64,000 bases of DNA from Acidimicrobiales bacterium (lineage in GTDB: Bacteria; Actinomycetota; Acidimicrobiia; Acidimicrobiales; MedAcidi-G1): assembly GCA_029242745.1 (NCBI GenBank), contig JAQWTI010000016.1, forward strand, positions 49,034 through 113,033, read 5' to 3'. Under the pieces are notes generated by a model. That model saw nothing but the letters and a program-made list of their open reading frames with translations, made no database searches and had not been told where the DNA came from. How positions within the stretch are numbered: position 1 is the stretch's first letter; each line of letters begins with the position of its first letter. The translations under genes were made by a program, and so were the position numbers. Below are positions 8,682 through 17,729 of this stretch, piece after piece.

Positions 8682-9794
8682 ATGGCTGAAACGGGTACCA
8701 CGGTGGCATTGGATCAGGAGTTAGTAGACGCGTGCGGCATCGATCCTGGATACGCCTGTGAGTGGGTCTTGAATGCCACCGACAATGAGGCACTTGCTTC
8801 ACTGGTCGACTGGCTCATTGAACGGCCATTGAAGGTCGTGGTGATCTTGGTCGGGGCATTGATAGTGAACCGTTTGGTTAAGCGGGCCATCGACCAGATG
8901 GTTAATCGCCTAGTTGAGACACGGACTCAGGAAGAGACCAAAGCGGAGGACTCTGCGTCAGCCACGCTTGCCCGCCTGGGCCGACGGGCTAGGGGAAAGT
9001 TGACGAGGATCCACGAACAGGCTGAACGCTCACGACAGCGGGCGATGACCCTCGGAGCAGTGCTGCGTAGTCTCGCTGGCTTCTCGGTGTATGCCCTAGC
9101 GTTCATGGTTGCTCTTGGAGAACTTGGTCTTGACTTGGGACCACTGATCGCGGGGGCCGGCATCGTTGGACTGGCAATCGGATTTGGTGCCCAATCGTTG
9201 GTGGCTGACTTCATTGCTGGAATTTTTATCATTATCGAGGACCAGTACGGCGTTGGCGACTTCGTCGACGTTGGTGCTGCCTCAGGCACTGTTGAGAAGG
9301 TCACCTTGCGGACCACCGTGCTTCGTGACGTGCATGGGGCGCTTTGGGTCGTGCCCAACGGTGAGATTCGCCGGGTTGGTAACTCCTCGCAGTTATGGGC
9401 CCGGACTGTGCTCGATGTCGACGTGGCTTACGACACCGACATCGACCTAGCAGCCAGCGTCATCAAGGAGGTAGCAGATGGTGTCTGGCGTGAGCAGCTC
9501 GAATCGTCGACCATCATTGAGGAGCCGGAAATCTGGGGTGTGCAGAACTTCGGCGCCGACGCTATTTCGATCCGTCTAGCTGTCAAGACCGAGCCCGGTG
9601 AGCAGTGGGCGACCGGGCGTCTGATTCGTGGTCGCCTCAAGAAGGCCTTCGATACCAACGGTATTGAGATTCCGTTTCCTCAACGGACCGTCTGGGTCAA
9701 TCAGGTATCTGAACGTTCCTCACCGACTGTTCCAACAGCGAAGATCCGAGATGACCTTTTGGAGAACCGTTCAGGCAGTGACGGCGACGAATAG
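8682..9794 (+). CDS. MscS-family mechanosensitive channel
   Basis: Small-conductance mechanosensitive channel, 370 residues, releasing osmolytes on hypo-osmotic shock. A soluble N-terminus is followed by one membrane helix (PLKVVVILVGALIVNRLV), a charged coiled region rich in R, E and K, then two more helices. The pore helix and MscS core read IAGAGIVGLAIGFGAQSLV and DFIAGIFIIIEDQYGVGDFVDV, and the beta domain contains LWVVPNGEIRRVGNSS. GGAGG at 8669-8673 is 8 nt before ATG 8682, chosen over GTG 8664 further upstream. Its stop abuts the stop of the convergent ABC-transporter gene (9794/9795). Confidence 0.9.
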   Translation: MAETGTTVALDQELVDACGIDPGYACEWVLNATDNEALASLVDWLIERPLKVVVILVGALIVNRLVKRAIDQMVNRLVETRTQEETKAEDSASATLARLGRRARGKLTRIHEQAERSRQRAMTLGAVLRSLAGFSVYALAFMVALGELGLDLGPLIAGAGIVGLAIGFGAQSLVADFIAGIFIIIEDQYGVGDFVDVGAASGTVEKVTLRTTVLRDVHGALWVVPNGEIRRVGNSSQLWARTVLDVDVAYDTDIDLAASVIKEVADGVWREQLESSTIIEEPEIWGVQNFGADAISIRLAVKTEPGEQWATGRLIRGRLKKAFDTNGIEIPFPQRTVWVNQVSERSSPTVPTAKIRDDLLENRSGSDGDE

Positions 9795-12665
9795 TCAGTG
9801 CGAGTTCGAACGGTCGATTGCCCGCTGGTCAGTGCCTAGGTAACTGGCTATGACGCTCGGGTCATTTCGAACATCGTCCGGGCCACCTTCAGCAATAATT
9901 TGTCCGGCTTCTAGGCAGTAGACCCTGTCTGAGAGGGCCATGATCATTGGCATATCATGCTCGATTACGACCATCGTCGCGCCTAGTTCGTGCTGGATCT
10001 CTTTGAGTAACGGCCCAAATGCCTCGGTCTCCCGCTGAGCGATGCCTGCAGTTGGCTCATCTAGACAGAGAACTCTGGCGTCGAGGGCGAGCAAGCCAGC
10101 CAACTCCACAATGCGGCGGGTACCAGTTGAAAGATCAGCTATGAAAGCATCTGCGTAACGCCCGAGTCCGAGAAATCCAATTAGGTCATCAGCGTTGGAA
10201 CGCTTGGCCCGCTCGGATCTAGTGGCAGATGGAAGGTACGCGACGGTTGGAAGCAGACTGGTGCGGTAGCGGGCTTCAAGGGCCACTTGCACGGTTTCGC
10301 GAACTGTGAGGTCTGGAAACAGTCGGGCGGCTTGAAACGTCCGCCCAAGGCCCAGCCGGGCCCTGTTGGCAGAATTCATATTTGATACATCCCGACCCAG
10401 GATCTTGATGGTGCCCTCAGATGGCGTGAAGCCGCCGATTGCGTTCATTAGCGTTGATTTGCCGGCACCGTTTGTGCCAATAAGGCCAACTACCTCTCGA
10501 GGGTGAGCGACGATGGTTACCTTGTCGACAGCCCTTAGGCCGCCGAAAGTCACCGATACCCCTGTTACAGATATTGCCGGACCCGTCGTTGAATGGTGCT
10601 TGCTGTCACCCCCAAGTGGTATTGCGGGTCGCATGGCTTTTTGTTCTGGTGAAAACTGCTCTAAACGGTGCTCGGCTATGCGAAGCACGGCATCTCGTGC
10701 CCCATAGGCAATTTGTATGAGACCACCGGGGAAGTAGAGAAGCAGTATCAGTAGGCCAATGCTGGATGTAAAAAGTGGTATGAGGTCGTTGTCGGGCCAG
10801 AAGGCAGGTAGGCCAACTACCCACATGGCGCCGATGACGGGACCCATGAGCGTGCCCAGCCCACCGATGACGACGATTGATACCAGACGTAGCGAGTCTC
10901 CGATTTGGAAGAGTCGATCGGTGTAGGGAATATTCTGAACGAGGCCACCCAGCAGTGCTCCGCCTAGGCCTGCGATGCCGCCAGCCAACGCAAACGCCAT
11001 CAGTTTCGTGCGTGAAGGGCCAACCGTGTAGGCAGCTGCGGTGTATTCGTTTTCCCGGACCCCGATGATGGATCGTCCGATACCGCTGGCTCGTAGGGTC
11101 CGTACGATTATCAGCACGACGATTAGAGCTGCCAGACATAGGTAGTAGTACGAGCGTTGGCTTGTCAGGCTGATCGGGCCAATGCTGCCTCGTCGAAATG
11201 GAATGCTTTGGGTAAAGCGACCGTTAAAAGCTGGGCGTCGGAACACGTACTGCTGGGCCGCTAAGGCAAACGCGAACGTTGTCACGGCGAGCAACAGGCC
11301 CTTAACGCGGAGTGCACCCAGTCCGATGACAGCAGCCACTGCAGCAGCCACTAGTGAGGCCAGAAGCATGGAGATTAGGTAGGGAACGCTAGGCAGATTT
11401 ATTGAGAGGAGGTGCCAGTCCCCGAGACCGATGCCGACCTCAAGGCCGCGGTTGAGTCCAGCAGCGATGAGCGCCCCGACGCCGGCGAACGTCATTTGTC
11501 CAAGCGAGAGCTGTCCGGCCCAGCCGGTGACGATGGTCATGGATACGGCACAGATAGCAAAGGCCAAGATGCTGGCATAGAGCAGATGGCGAGATGGTCG
11601 GCTGACTATCAAGGGGAGAACTATGGCGACGACTAGCAGCAGACCCAGTGTGATCGTTGACGTGTGTCGGACCCACCAGATCTGGCGAAGTCGTTCAGGG
11701 ATCGGCTTCCAGCGGGCTGAGAAAGAGAAGGATCCTTCGTTATCGGATGCACCGCGACTTTGGAAGGCTATGGCTACGGCTACTACGAGGAAGAGGATGA
11801 AGTCGATTAACCCCCCCTGTTCCAGGAATAGAAATTGGACGTGGGCTTGGGCTACGCCAATGAGGAGGCCGGCTATTAGAGCGCGAGGAAATGAGACCAT
11901 TCCTGCAATAACTGCAGCAACGAGAGCCCTTGACATGGTGTTAGGCCCAAGATTGGCCATGCCGGTGATGGAGCCTCGATTGCCCGAGAGGAGCAGCAGG
12001 GAAACACTTGAGAGCAGTCCAGCCACCGTCCACACGAAGAGTTGGACTGTCTTTGGGTCGATACCGGACATACGCGCTAGATCAGCGTTGGATGCCGAGG
12101 CCTGCACTGTTTGGCCAAAAACTGTCCGGTTGAGAAACAGTGACAGGCCAAGCGCCAGAAGGGGAACCAGAATAAGAATAGTGACCTTTGGACCGGTAAT
12201 TCGTAGTCCCAAGACGTCGGTCCACTGGAATCCAAGTGGTACCGGGTAGCGCTGTCCTCGTACCTTTTCTATTTCCGGAAATGACGCAAGTACAGCTTGC
12301 ATGAGTTGGGCCACGCCGATGGTCGCCACCAGCACGATCACCCGGGGAGCCTCGAAGAGGCGCCGGATTATGGCTCGCTCAATAATGGCTCCTACCAGGA
12401 TTCCGACCAGTAGGGCGATTGCCAGAGCTAGCCAGTAGGGGTAGCCGTAGTTGATAACCATGACGCCCATTAGGCCTGAGGCGGGAAGCCCCATGTTTCC
12501 GACAGCCAGATTGATGACCCGGGTAGAGCGGTAGATGAGGACAACACCTAGGGCCAGTAGGCCAAAGACCATGCCATTGACGAGGCCGTCGAACCAGAGT
12601 TGACGGGTCGTCCAAACGGCCAGTATTAGTGGGGAAGCAACCAACTCCGGGAGGAGGGCACCCAT
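9795..12665 (-). CDS. Branched-chain-type ABC importer, fused LivH-LivM-LivG
   Basis: Single 956-residue polypeptide joining three parts of an HAAT importer. Residues 1 to about 300 are a LivH-type permease (GLVNGMVFGLLALGVVLIYRS). About 335-640 is a LivM-type permease (VTGWAGQLSLGQMTFAGVGA). About 690-956 is a LivG ATPase with Walker A GTNGAGKSTLMNAIGG, Walker B VLCLDEPTAG and switch VVIEHDM; its signature motif is degenerate (LSTGTRR rather than LSGGQ). ATG 12665 lies one base after the stop of the upstream MFS-LivF gene; ATG 12677, overlapping it by 11 nt, is the alternative. The substrate is unknown; HAAT systems import branched-chain amino acids, urea, amides or carboxylates. The cognate binding protein could be the one at 61.9-64 kb, which is inference. 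Confidence 0.9.
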   Translation of the reverse strand: MGALLPELVASPLILAVWTTRQLWFDGLVNGMVFGLLALGVVLIYRSTRVINLAVGNMGLPASGLMGVMVINYGYPYWLALAIALLVGILVGAIIERAIIRRLFEAPRVIVLVATIGVAQLMQAVLASFPEIEKVRGQRYPVPLGFQWTDVLGLRITGPKVTILILVPLLALGLSLFLNRTVFGQTVQASASNADLARMSGIDPKTVQLFVWTVAGLLSSVSLLLLSGNRGSITGMANLGPNTMSRALVAAVIAGMVSFPRALIAGLLIGVAQAHVQFLFLEQGGLIDFILFLVVAVAIAFQSRGASDNEGSFSFSARWKPIPERLRQIWWVRHTSTITLGLLLVVAIVLPLIVSRPSRHLLYASILAFAICAVSMTIVTGWAGQLSLGQMTFAGVGALIAAGLNRGLEVGIGLGDWHLLSINLPSVPYLISMLLASLVAAAVAAVIGLGALRVKGLLLAVTTFAFALAAQQYVFRRPAFNGRFTQSIPFRRGSIGPISLTSQRSYYYLCLAALIVVLIIVRTLRASGIGRSIIGVRENEYTAAAYTVGPSRTKLMAFALAGGIAGLGGALLGGLVQNIPYTDRLFQIGDSLRLVSIVVIGGLGTLMGPVIGAMWVVGLPAFWPDNDLIPLFTSSIGLLILLLYFPGGLIQIAYGARDAVLRIAEHRLEQFSPEQKAMRPAIPLGGDSKHHSTTGPAISVTGVSVTFGGLRAVDKVTIVAHPREVVGLIGTNGAGKSTLMNAIGGFTPSEGTIKILGRDVSNMNSANRARLGLGRTFQAARLFPDLTVRETVQVALEARYRTSLLPTVAYLPSATRSERAKRSNADDLIGFLGLGRYADAFIADLSTGTRRIVELAGLLALDARVLCLDEPTAGIAQRETEAFGPLLKEIQHELGATMVVIEHDMPMIMALSDRVYCLEAGQIIAEGGPDDVRNDPSVIASYLGTDQRAIDRSNSH

Positions 12666-12666
12666 C

Positions 12667-14901
12667 TCAAATCCCATCTTTGCCAAGAAAGACGGCTCTT
12701 GCGAGGTCATCACGTTCGGCCAGTTCAGATGCTGCACCTTCGAATCGGATTTGACCTTTTTCGAGGAAGATGGCTCTGTCGGCGATTGCCAATGCAACGT
12801 TTAGCGACTGCTCGACTACCACAATGGTTTGGCCACGTTCTTTTAGTCGTTCGATAAGTACCAGGAGATCCTGAACCACGGCGGGGGCAAGACCCAGTGA
12901 GAGTTCGTCGATGAGAAGCACTTCAGGTTTGTGGAGAAGTACGCGGGCCAAGGCCAGCATCTGCTGTTGGCCACCTGACAGTGAGCTGGCTTTCTGTTCC
13001 TGACAGTTAGTCAAACTAGGGAACAGTTCAAGGGCTTCAAGAATTCGTCGTTCTACATCCGCCCTGTTGGTTCGGTGGATGTAGGCACCCATAACCAGAT
13101 TTTGGCGAACGGTCATGTCACCGAATATGCCCTTACCGCCTGGGAGTTGCTGGATGCCGAGTTGGGACCGCAGTTGGGGTGAGGAGTAGGTGATAGTCCG
13201 ACCGTTTAGTCGCACGACTCCCCGCTGAGGGACACCTAGTCCGCTGATGATGCGAAGGATGGTCGATTTGCCTGCCCCGTTGGTGCCTAACAGGGCCAAT
13301 GTCTCGCCCTTTTTCACCTCAAAGGCCACGTCGAAAAGTACTTGAACGGACCCATAGGAGAAGTCCAGATTATTGACCTGCAGCGCTGGGACTTCAGTTT
13401 CCTCGCTCGACCGCCTTTGCTCGTCCTGCTCGTCAAGAAGTTCCTGGACATTGAGCGATAGGTCACCACGGATGTGGTGTGCGCCTCGGTACATGATCCA
13501 GCCACCGATGATGCCGCTGGGTACGGTCAATACGAGAGTGGTGACTCTCGGACCCCAGGTATCGGCAAACATGAATGAGATAAGCCCACCGCCGGTACCG
13601 CCAACAAAGAAAATGTAGAGCGTGATGAGTGCCGTGCCGGTACCCCGCAGCCGGTAGGGAACGATGGCTTGCATCAGTGGGCTGACCATGGCAAATGCCG
13701 TGTTCAGCATTACCAAGGTCGGAATGGAAAAGCCAATAAAGAGCGGCACCGTTGGCATCGCCCATTGGATGGGCTTGAAGATGACTGAGAAGCCGATCAG
13801 GGCACCCACCAGGTGCAGAGTACGGGTGGGGTTGTCGCGCCACATCCGATCAAATTTTGGCCCTACGTAGAGGAGAGATACGACAGTGGCAAGACCGGCT
13901 GCGGTACCCCACGCGCCGCGTTCGAGCGACTCGAGGCCGAATCTGTCCTCCAGCCACAGGTTCTCTAACACTGGGGCGGTGAATAGCCCAAAGCCCAGGG
14001 CGCTGAAGCCGACCACCACCGTCTTGATGGTCCTGATCTGCATAAGTCGGGAAAAGGCCGCATCCATAGAGATGGGTAGGGGATCGTCTTCGGTGAACGA
14101 CTCTTGGAGCACATCTTCTTTTTCCCAACGCCCTCGTTGCGGCTCCTTGAGAAAGAAGGCAGCGATGGCAGCGACAGCCACCGGGATGCCGAGCAGGTAG
14201 TAGGCCCAGCGCCAGCCGTCGATCTCACCGGGTCCGTTGGCTGCAGCGGCGATAGCCCCCACTAGAAGTGGGCTACACACAGCAAGTAGTCGACCAGTCC
14301 CTTTGTCGATGGCTCCGATTCGTCCGCGTATTCCAATGGGGTATGTGTCGGCGATGACTGATGAGTGGACAGGGATGGTGTTGGCCTTGGCGATGCCGAC
14401 ACCGAAACGGGCCCAGAAGAATGCGAATGCATTTACGGCCCAACCGGACATGGCGACCATGACCCCAAAGATGATGCTGGACCAACCAATGATGGGCATA
14501 CGTCGGAAGCGGTCGGCTGCCCACCCCATGGGGATGGCACCCAGCACTACGAAGGCGCCAGAAGAACTGGCAATGAAGGTAATTGTGCCGTCGCTTACTC
14601 CGAAGGTGTCTCGGATGTCTGGAGCCAGTACGGCAATGGCGGCCATTTGGAGTTCGTCCAGCGAGTTGAGGATCATCAGGACCACAAATGTCGCTGCGCC
14701 TCCACCCATGGCCAAACCCTTCTTAAGGGATAGACCGGCGGTCTGAACTCCGGGCAGAAGGTCATCTGGGAACAGAACTTTGCTGCTTTCCTGCTTGGCA
14801 TGTCGTGCTGCCTCTTCAGCCAGCACTGATGCGGCTAGGGAGGCAGCGTCGCCCAACTCTCCAGATTCGCCGACAGGTTTGTCGGTGTGTTCTTCGGTCA
14901 C
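12667..14901 (-). CDS. MFS transporter fused to LivF-type ABC ATPase
   Basis: Unusual 744-residue fusion. After a hydrophilic leader of about 60 residues comes an MFS-like membrane domain of about 12 helices, with loop motif A GWAADRFRRMP and the helix region FARFGVGIAKANTIP. A charged linker (ELLDEQDEQRRSSEE) leads into a complete LivF ATPase (about residues 507-744) with Walker A GTNGAGKSTILRI, QLPGGKGIFGDMTVRQNL, signature LSGGQQQMLALARVLL, Walker B VLLIDELSLGLAP and switch VVVEQ. GTG 14901 was chosen: GAGGGG lies about 10 nt upstream and it falls 25 nt after the preceding stop; ATG 14946 would overlap the dehydrogenase gene. It is translationally close to the LivHMG gene, which otherwise lacks a LivF partner. 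Confidence 0.88.
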   Translation of the reverse strand: MTEEHTDKPVGESGELGDAASLAASVLAEEAARHAKQESSKVLFPDDLLPGVQTAGLSLKKGLAMGGGAATFVVLMILNSLDELQMAAIAVLAPDIRDTFGVSDGTITFIASSSGAFVVLGAIPMGWAADRFRRMPIIGWSSIIFGVMVAMSGWAVNAFAFFWARFGVGIAKANTIPVHSSVIADTYPIGIRGRIGAIDKGTGRLLAVCSPLLVGAIAAAANGPGEIDGWRWAYYLLGIPVAVAAIAAFFLKEPQRGRWEKEDVLQESFTEDDPLPISMDAAFSRLMQIRTIKTVVVGFSALGFGLFTAPVLENLWLEDRFGLESLERGAWGTAAGLATVVSLLYVGPKFDRMWRDNPTRTLHLVGALIGFSVIFKPIQWAMPTVPLFIGFSIPTLVMLNTAFAMVSPLMQAIVPYRLRGTGTALITLYIFFVGGTGGGLISFMFADTWGPRVTTLVLTVPSGIIGGWIMYRGAHHIRGDLSLNVQELLDEQDEQRRSSEETEVPALQVNNLDFSYGSVQVLFDVAFEVKKGETLALLGTNGAGKSTILRIISGLGVPQRGVVRLNGRTITYSSPQLRSQLGIQQLPGGKGIFGDMTVRQNLVMGAYIHRTNRADVERRILEALELFPSLTNCQEQKASSLSGGQQQMLALARVLLHKPEVLLIDELSLGLAPAVVQDLLVLIERLKERGQTIVVVEQSLNVALAIADRAIFLEKGQIRFEGAASELAERDDLARAVFLGKDGI

Positions 14902-14926
14902 GGCGTCCGTTCCCCTCGACCCCCGT

Positions 14927-16159
14927 TCAACTACGAGGCACATCCTTCCACGAGACTCCCCGATTGGTCTCCGGTTCGCGTGGAAGTCCGAGTGATCGTT
15001 CTGCAAGATTATTCTTTTGTACTTCAGTAGTGCCACCACCGATTGAGATAGCAAAACGGTTCAGCAACTCCGACTGAATCCAAATACCTTCTCGATTACC
15101 AGTTTGTGGGCCAGCCACCGCTGCCGGACCCGCTAGTTCGGCGGCCAGTTCGCCGGTCAATACCTTGGTGCCGGCTGCCAACACCTTGGTAAGCGCCGGA
15201 TCAAAGGGAGGGTGTTGGCCTCCCCGTATCGCTGATTGGACGCGTTGGCCCATCAGGTTTTGCAGGCGTTCTCGACTGATGATCCGGGCTAGGCGCTGGC
15301 GGACCGTTGGGTCATCGAGACTGTTGTGTTGAGCAGCCAGATTAAGGAGTCGTTCCGAAGCTGGGGCACCACCACCTCGTCCGATGAACGCAGCTTCGTT
15401 AGCTAGCACTGTGCGGGTTGGTGTCCAGCCGCCATTAATCTCACCCACCACCTGGTTGATTGGAATCCGGACACTAGAGAGAAAAACTTCGTTGAAATGA
15501 GAGGATCCATTGGCCTGTATAAGTGGTCGGACCTCAATACCGGGTGAGGTCATATCAACCAATAAAAAGGTGATTCCTTGGTGCTTGGTTGCGTCGGGGT
15601 TGGTGCGTGCCAGGAGAAAACCCCAGTCGGCGAACTGAGCGCACGAGTTCCAGACCTTCTGGCCGTCAACCACCCAATGTTCTCCATCCAGTACTGCTCT
15701 GGTGGCCAAGCTGGCTAGATCTGAGCCAGCGCTCGGCTCGCTGAACAACTGGCACCATGCCGTTTCTCCGCTAATCAGTGAAGGTAGGAAGCGAACCTTG
15801 AGCTCCTCACTAGCGTGAGCCAGCAGAGTTGGCCCCAGCATGGAAATTGTTGCACCCACAAAGCCGGGGTTAGATCCGTAGTTGTCCGACTCCTCACGGA
15901 AGATGCGGTCGGACCAAGGAGGATGGCCTCCCCCGCCAAAGTCGGTGGGCCAAGTAAGGCCAGCCCAACCATTTTTGGCGAGCTTACGTTGCCAGGACCG
16001 CCCAGATTCGAAGTACGTCCGAGCCTCGTCATCGTGGGGCAAGCCGGCGACCTGCCATAAGTCGACTGTGGAGCGAGGCTCGGCGTGATTAGTGAGAAAA
16101 GCGCGAGCTGCGGCGCGGAACTCGGCCTGTGCAGGCGTGTCTTCAGAGCGGTCCGACAC
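14927..16159 (-). CDS. Acyl-CoA dehydrogenase
   Basis: FAD-dependent acyl-CoA dehydrogenase, 410 residues, introducing an alpha,beta double bond in a CoA thioester. Family motifs are NGWAGLTWPTDFGGGG, QLFSEPSAGSDLASL, DGQKVWNSCAQFADWG and, near the C-terminus, ISIGGGTTEVQKN. The C-terminal IGGGT form lacks the Glu of EGT enzymes, so the base is probably the Glu of LANEAAF in helix G, as in isovaleryl-CoA-type enzymes (inference). It starts at GTG 16159 and precedes the MFS-LivF and LivHMG genes by 25 bp, suggesting that uptake and oxidation of one acid are linked. Confidence 0.9.
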   Translation of the reverse strand: MSDRSEDTPAQAEFRAAARAFLTNHAEPRSTVDLWQVAGLPHDDEARTYFESGRSWQRKLAKNGWAGLTWPTDFGGGGHPPWSDRIFREESDNYGSNPGFVGATISMLGPTLLAHASEELKVRFLPSLISGETAWCQLFSEPSAGSDLASLATRAVLDGEHWVVDGQKVWNSCAQFADWGFLLARTNPDATKHQGITFLLVDMTSPGIEVRPLIQANGSSHFNEVFLSSVRIPINQVVGEINGGWTPTRTVLANEAAFIGRGGGAPASERLLNLAAQHNSLDDPTVRQRLARIISRERLQNLMGQRVQSAIRGGQHPPFDPALTKVLAAGTKVLTGELAAELAGPAAVAGPQTGNREGIWIQSELLNRFAISIGGGTTEVQKNNLAERSLGLPREPETNRGVSWKDVPRS

Positions 16160-16310
16160 GATGGTAAACGCTACTCGTGCGCGAAATCTGACAGATCATC
16201 AGAAACAAAAGTTTTTACAGGGAAGTTCGATCCCTGAGTTACCGGGTTAACCCAGGGAGCCGATGTCGGTGGGCTGAGCAATCGGTAACACTTTTTGGCA
16301 GTTCCTATGG

Positions 16311-17696
16311 CTAAGCCGTCTTTGAAGACGCGGCATCGTTGTTTTGGATCCAACAGATCAGCGCACTGGAGTTTTTCCGGGCTGAGTCCTGCGTCAACTG
16401 CACGATCGTTGTTGTGCCGAGTAGCAACCAAAGGACGGCAGCACCTGCAGGAACTACGCGTCGAGAAGGCAAAGGTGGTGCTGATAGAGGTGAGCTAGGA
16501 CTTTCATCGATAAGAACGTGGACGAAAGTTGCGAAAAGGCTAAGGCCTATTGCAACCCACCACCAACTTTCGTAGGAGCCGGTTCCGTTGCGCACAAGGC
16601 CCGCCCCCCAAGAGCCGAAAAATGCCCCAAGCTGGTGGCTAACAAAGACAACTCCGAACAGGGTTCCGGCGTGTTGAGTCCCAAATTGTGACATCACGAG
16701 GCCTGAGGTCAGTGGGATAGTTGAGAGCCAGAGAAGGCCCATGAGGCAGCCGAACACGAGCGATGCTGCGGGGCTGCTTGGCAGTGTGACGAATCCGAGA
16801 ATCACAAGGCCGCGCGTGCCGTAGATAAGACTCAATAAGTGAGACTTTGAATGGCGTTGACCCAAAAATCCGGCTGTTAGTGAACCAGCGATATTGAAGA
16901 GTCCGATAAGCGCTAGTGCTGCAGCCGCGACAGTTACGGACTGACCCATGTCTTCGAGATGTTTTGGTAGGTGAACACCAATGAAGGTCACCTGAAAGCC
17001 ACATACGAAGAAGCCTGCATTAACCAGTCGGTAGTTGCGACTTTTGGATGCTTGGAGTAGGACAGTTCGTAGGGGTTTCTTATCGATGCTTCGACTGGTC
17101 GGCCCAAGGTTGCCATCGCCCTCCGTGGGAGGGCGTAGTGGAAGACACAGCACGCTGATCATTAAGGCGAGGCCGGCTAAGACAAGCAGGGCTGTTGGCC
17201 AAGAGGCAGTATCGATGAGTGCCCCGGAGACCGGTACGAGAAGGAACTGCCCAACTGATCCGAAAGCAGTAGCAACTCCGAGTGAGAATGTCCTTCTTGA
17301 CTCTGGTACTAGGCGGCCGATGGCGGCAAGGACTACCGAGAACGAGGCAGCGGACATTCCAAGGCCCATAAGGAACCCACCGCCTAGGTGGAGTCCTGTT
17401 GGGCCGGTTGCGTTTGCCAGAACAACGAGACCAGCTGCATACATGAAGGCACCGACGATTAGGACACGTCGAGTTCCGAAGCGGTCGGCAAGGCCTCCAG
17501 CGATGGGTTGTCCAAATCCCCAGACCAAATTTTGAACAGCAATCATGAGGGCGAACGAATCGGTCCCCAAGCCAAGACCGTTGCTCACAGGGTCCAGAAA
17601 CATCCCCATTGTGGAGCGGGCTCCTAGAGCAATAGCCGTGATGGCGCTGCCGACTATTAGGACCACTAAGAGAGGAGGTTGTCTTTGAGAGGGCAT
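16311..17696 (-). CDS. MFS transporter
   Basis: Major facilitator, about 461 residues with 12 predicted helices; motif A GGLADRFGTRRVL between helices 2 and 3 and its repeat in the second half (GQRHSKSHLLSLIYG). The roughly 55-residue tail after helix 12 is odd: it is Pro/Ser-rich, then has another hydrophobic stretch (AAVLWLLLGTTTIVQ), and may be a non-conserved run-on. ATG 17696 is preferred to TTG 17726. It follows the ornithine-cyclodeaminase-family gene with a short gap, so it probably imports the imino or amino acid handled by the two upstream enzymes (inference). Confidence 0.82.
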   Translation of the reverse strand: MPSQRQPPLLVVLIVGSAITAIALGARSTMGMFLDPVSNGLGLGTDSFALMIAVQNLVWGFGQPIAGGLADRFGTRRVLIVGAFMYAAGLVVLANATGPTGLHLGGGFLMGLGMSAASFSVVLAAIGRLVPESRRTFSLGVATAFGSVGQFLLVPVSGALIDTASWPTALLVLAGLALMISVLCLPLRPPTEGDGNLGPTSRSIDKKPLRTVLLQASKSRNYRLVNAGFFVCGFQVTFIGVHLPKHLEDMGQSVTVAAAALALIGLFNIAGSLTAGFLGQRHSKSHLLSLIYGTRGLVILGFVTLPSSPAASLVFGCLMGLLWLSTIPLTSGLVMSQFGTQHAGTLFGVVFVSHQLGAFFGSWGAGLVRNGTGSYESWWWVAIGLSLFATFVHVLIDESPSSPLSAPPLPSRRVVPAGAAVLWLLLGTTTIVQLTQDSARKNSSALICWIQNNDAASSKTA

Positions 17697-17729
17697 TGGC
17701 CGGTGTTTGACTTCGATCGGAGTCAATTC

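Noticed and set aside
11623..12249. 208-codon plus-strand frame within the fused importer
   Set aside because: Low-complexity Arg/Ser/Thr-rich translation opposite hydrophobic permease helices, the usual shadow of membrane protein genes.
16171..16431. Separate 86-codon gene overlapping the MFS tail
   Set aside because: No family similarity or ribosome-binding site; the MFS reading frame covers most of it.
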